This document shows positions 5,223 through 5,294 of a DNA stretch of 5,294 bases, piece by piece. Below the pieces are notes generated by a model. That model was not told where the DNA came from and searched no databases. It saw nothing but the letters and a program-made list of their open reading frames with translations. The position numbers and the translations under genes are program-made. Position 1 is the first letter of the stretch. Each line of letters starts with the position of its first letter. Origin of the DNA: CAYXUG01 sp964468655 (GTDB lineage Bacteria; Fidelibacterota; Marinisomatia; Marinisomatales; CAYXUG01); NCBI GenBank assembly GCA_964468655.1, contig CAYXUG010000085.1, positions 1-5,294 of the forward strand, read 5' to 3'.

Positions 5223-5250
5223 GTGGACACACTTTTGGTGGACACACTTT
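5223..5250. repeat. two direct copies of GTGGACACACTTT
   Basis: The 13-mer occurs exactly at 5223-5235 and 5238-5250, a 15-bp period with TG between copies after a shared T. Pairs of short repeats of this kind are found at the ends of some insertion sequences, as transposase-binding sites. No transposase is visible inside the window, so the mobile-element reading is only a suggestion. Confidence 0.65.
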
Positions 5251-5294
5251 AGATTGCCTTTTTTTCGTTTGAGAGGTAGATTCGGGGGATGAAG

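Overview
This 5.3 kb window looks like an ordinary chromosomal segment of a low-to-moderate GC, Gram-negative bacterium. The clues are a predicted lipoprotein with a signal peptide, Shine-Dalgarno sequences of the GGAG type on some genes but not others, and AT-rich intergenic DNA. The mix of weak and clear ribosome binding sites and the dispersed-looking intergenic palindromes would fit the FCB group (Bacteroidota, Marinimicrobia and relatives). That placement is an impression, not a demonstrated assignment.

Layout, left to right. Positions 3-182 hold the 3' end of an unrecognised plus-strand gene. It converges on a two-gene minus-strand operon (2221 down to 220): an alpha-oxoamine synthase of the PLP-dependent fold type I family, most like bacterial serine palmitoyltransferase, followed 10 bp later by a protein that resembles the acetoacetate-decarboxylase-like fold. 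A 168 bp divergent intergenic region separates this operon from a plus-strand pair: a classical NADP-type short-chain dehydrogenase and, 4 bp downstream, a small single-domain VOC (glyoxalase-like) protein with a TTG start. Then come a lipoprotein with a disordered Pro/Ser/Lys/Glu tail, an alpha/beta hydrolase of the phospholipase/carboxylesterase family with a GTG start, and a tRNA-Pro(UGG) gene with a promoter and a terminator. The last 130 bp hold two sets of short tandem repeats and possibly the edge of a mobile element.

Two things stand out. The first is the divergent alpha-oxoamine synthase / short-chain dehydrogenase pair. These are the enzyme types that make and then reduce a 3-keto sphingoid base, so the locus is a candidate for sphingoid-base or related amino-ketone synthesis; the decarboxylase-like partner has no settled role. 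The second is just upstream of the tRNA-Pro gene: a second, degenerate copy of its 5' half whose D-loop has been replaced by a perfect 16-nt palindrome. The copy lies between the likely tRNA promoter and the intact gene, so it should be part of the tRNA precursor. I see no phage genes, CRISPR array, toxin-antitoxin pair or complete insertion sequence.
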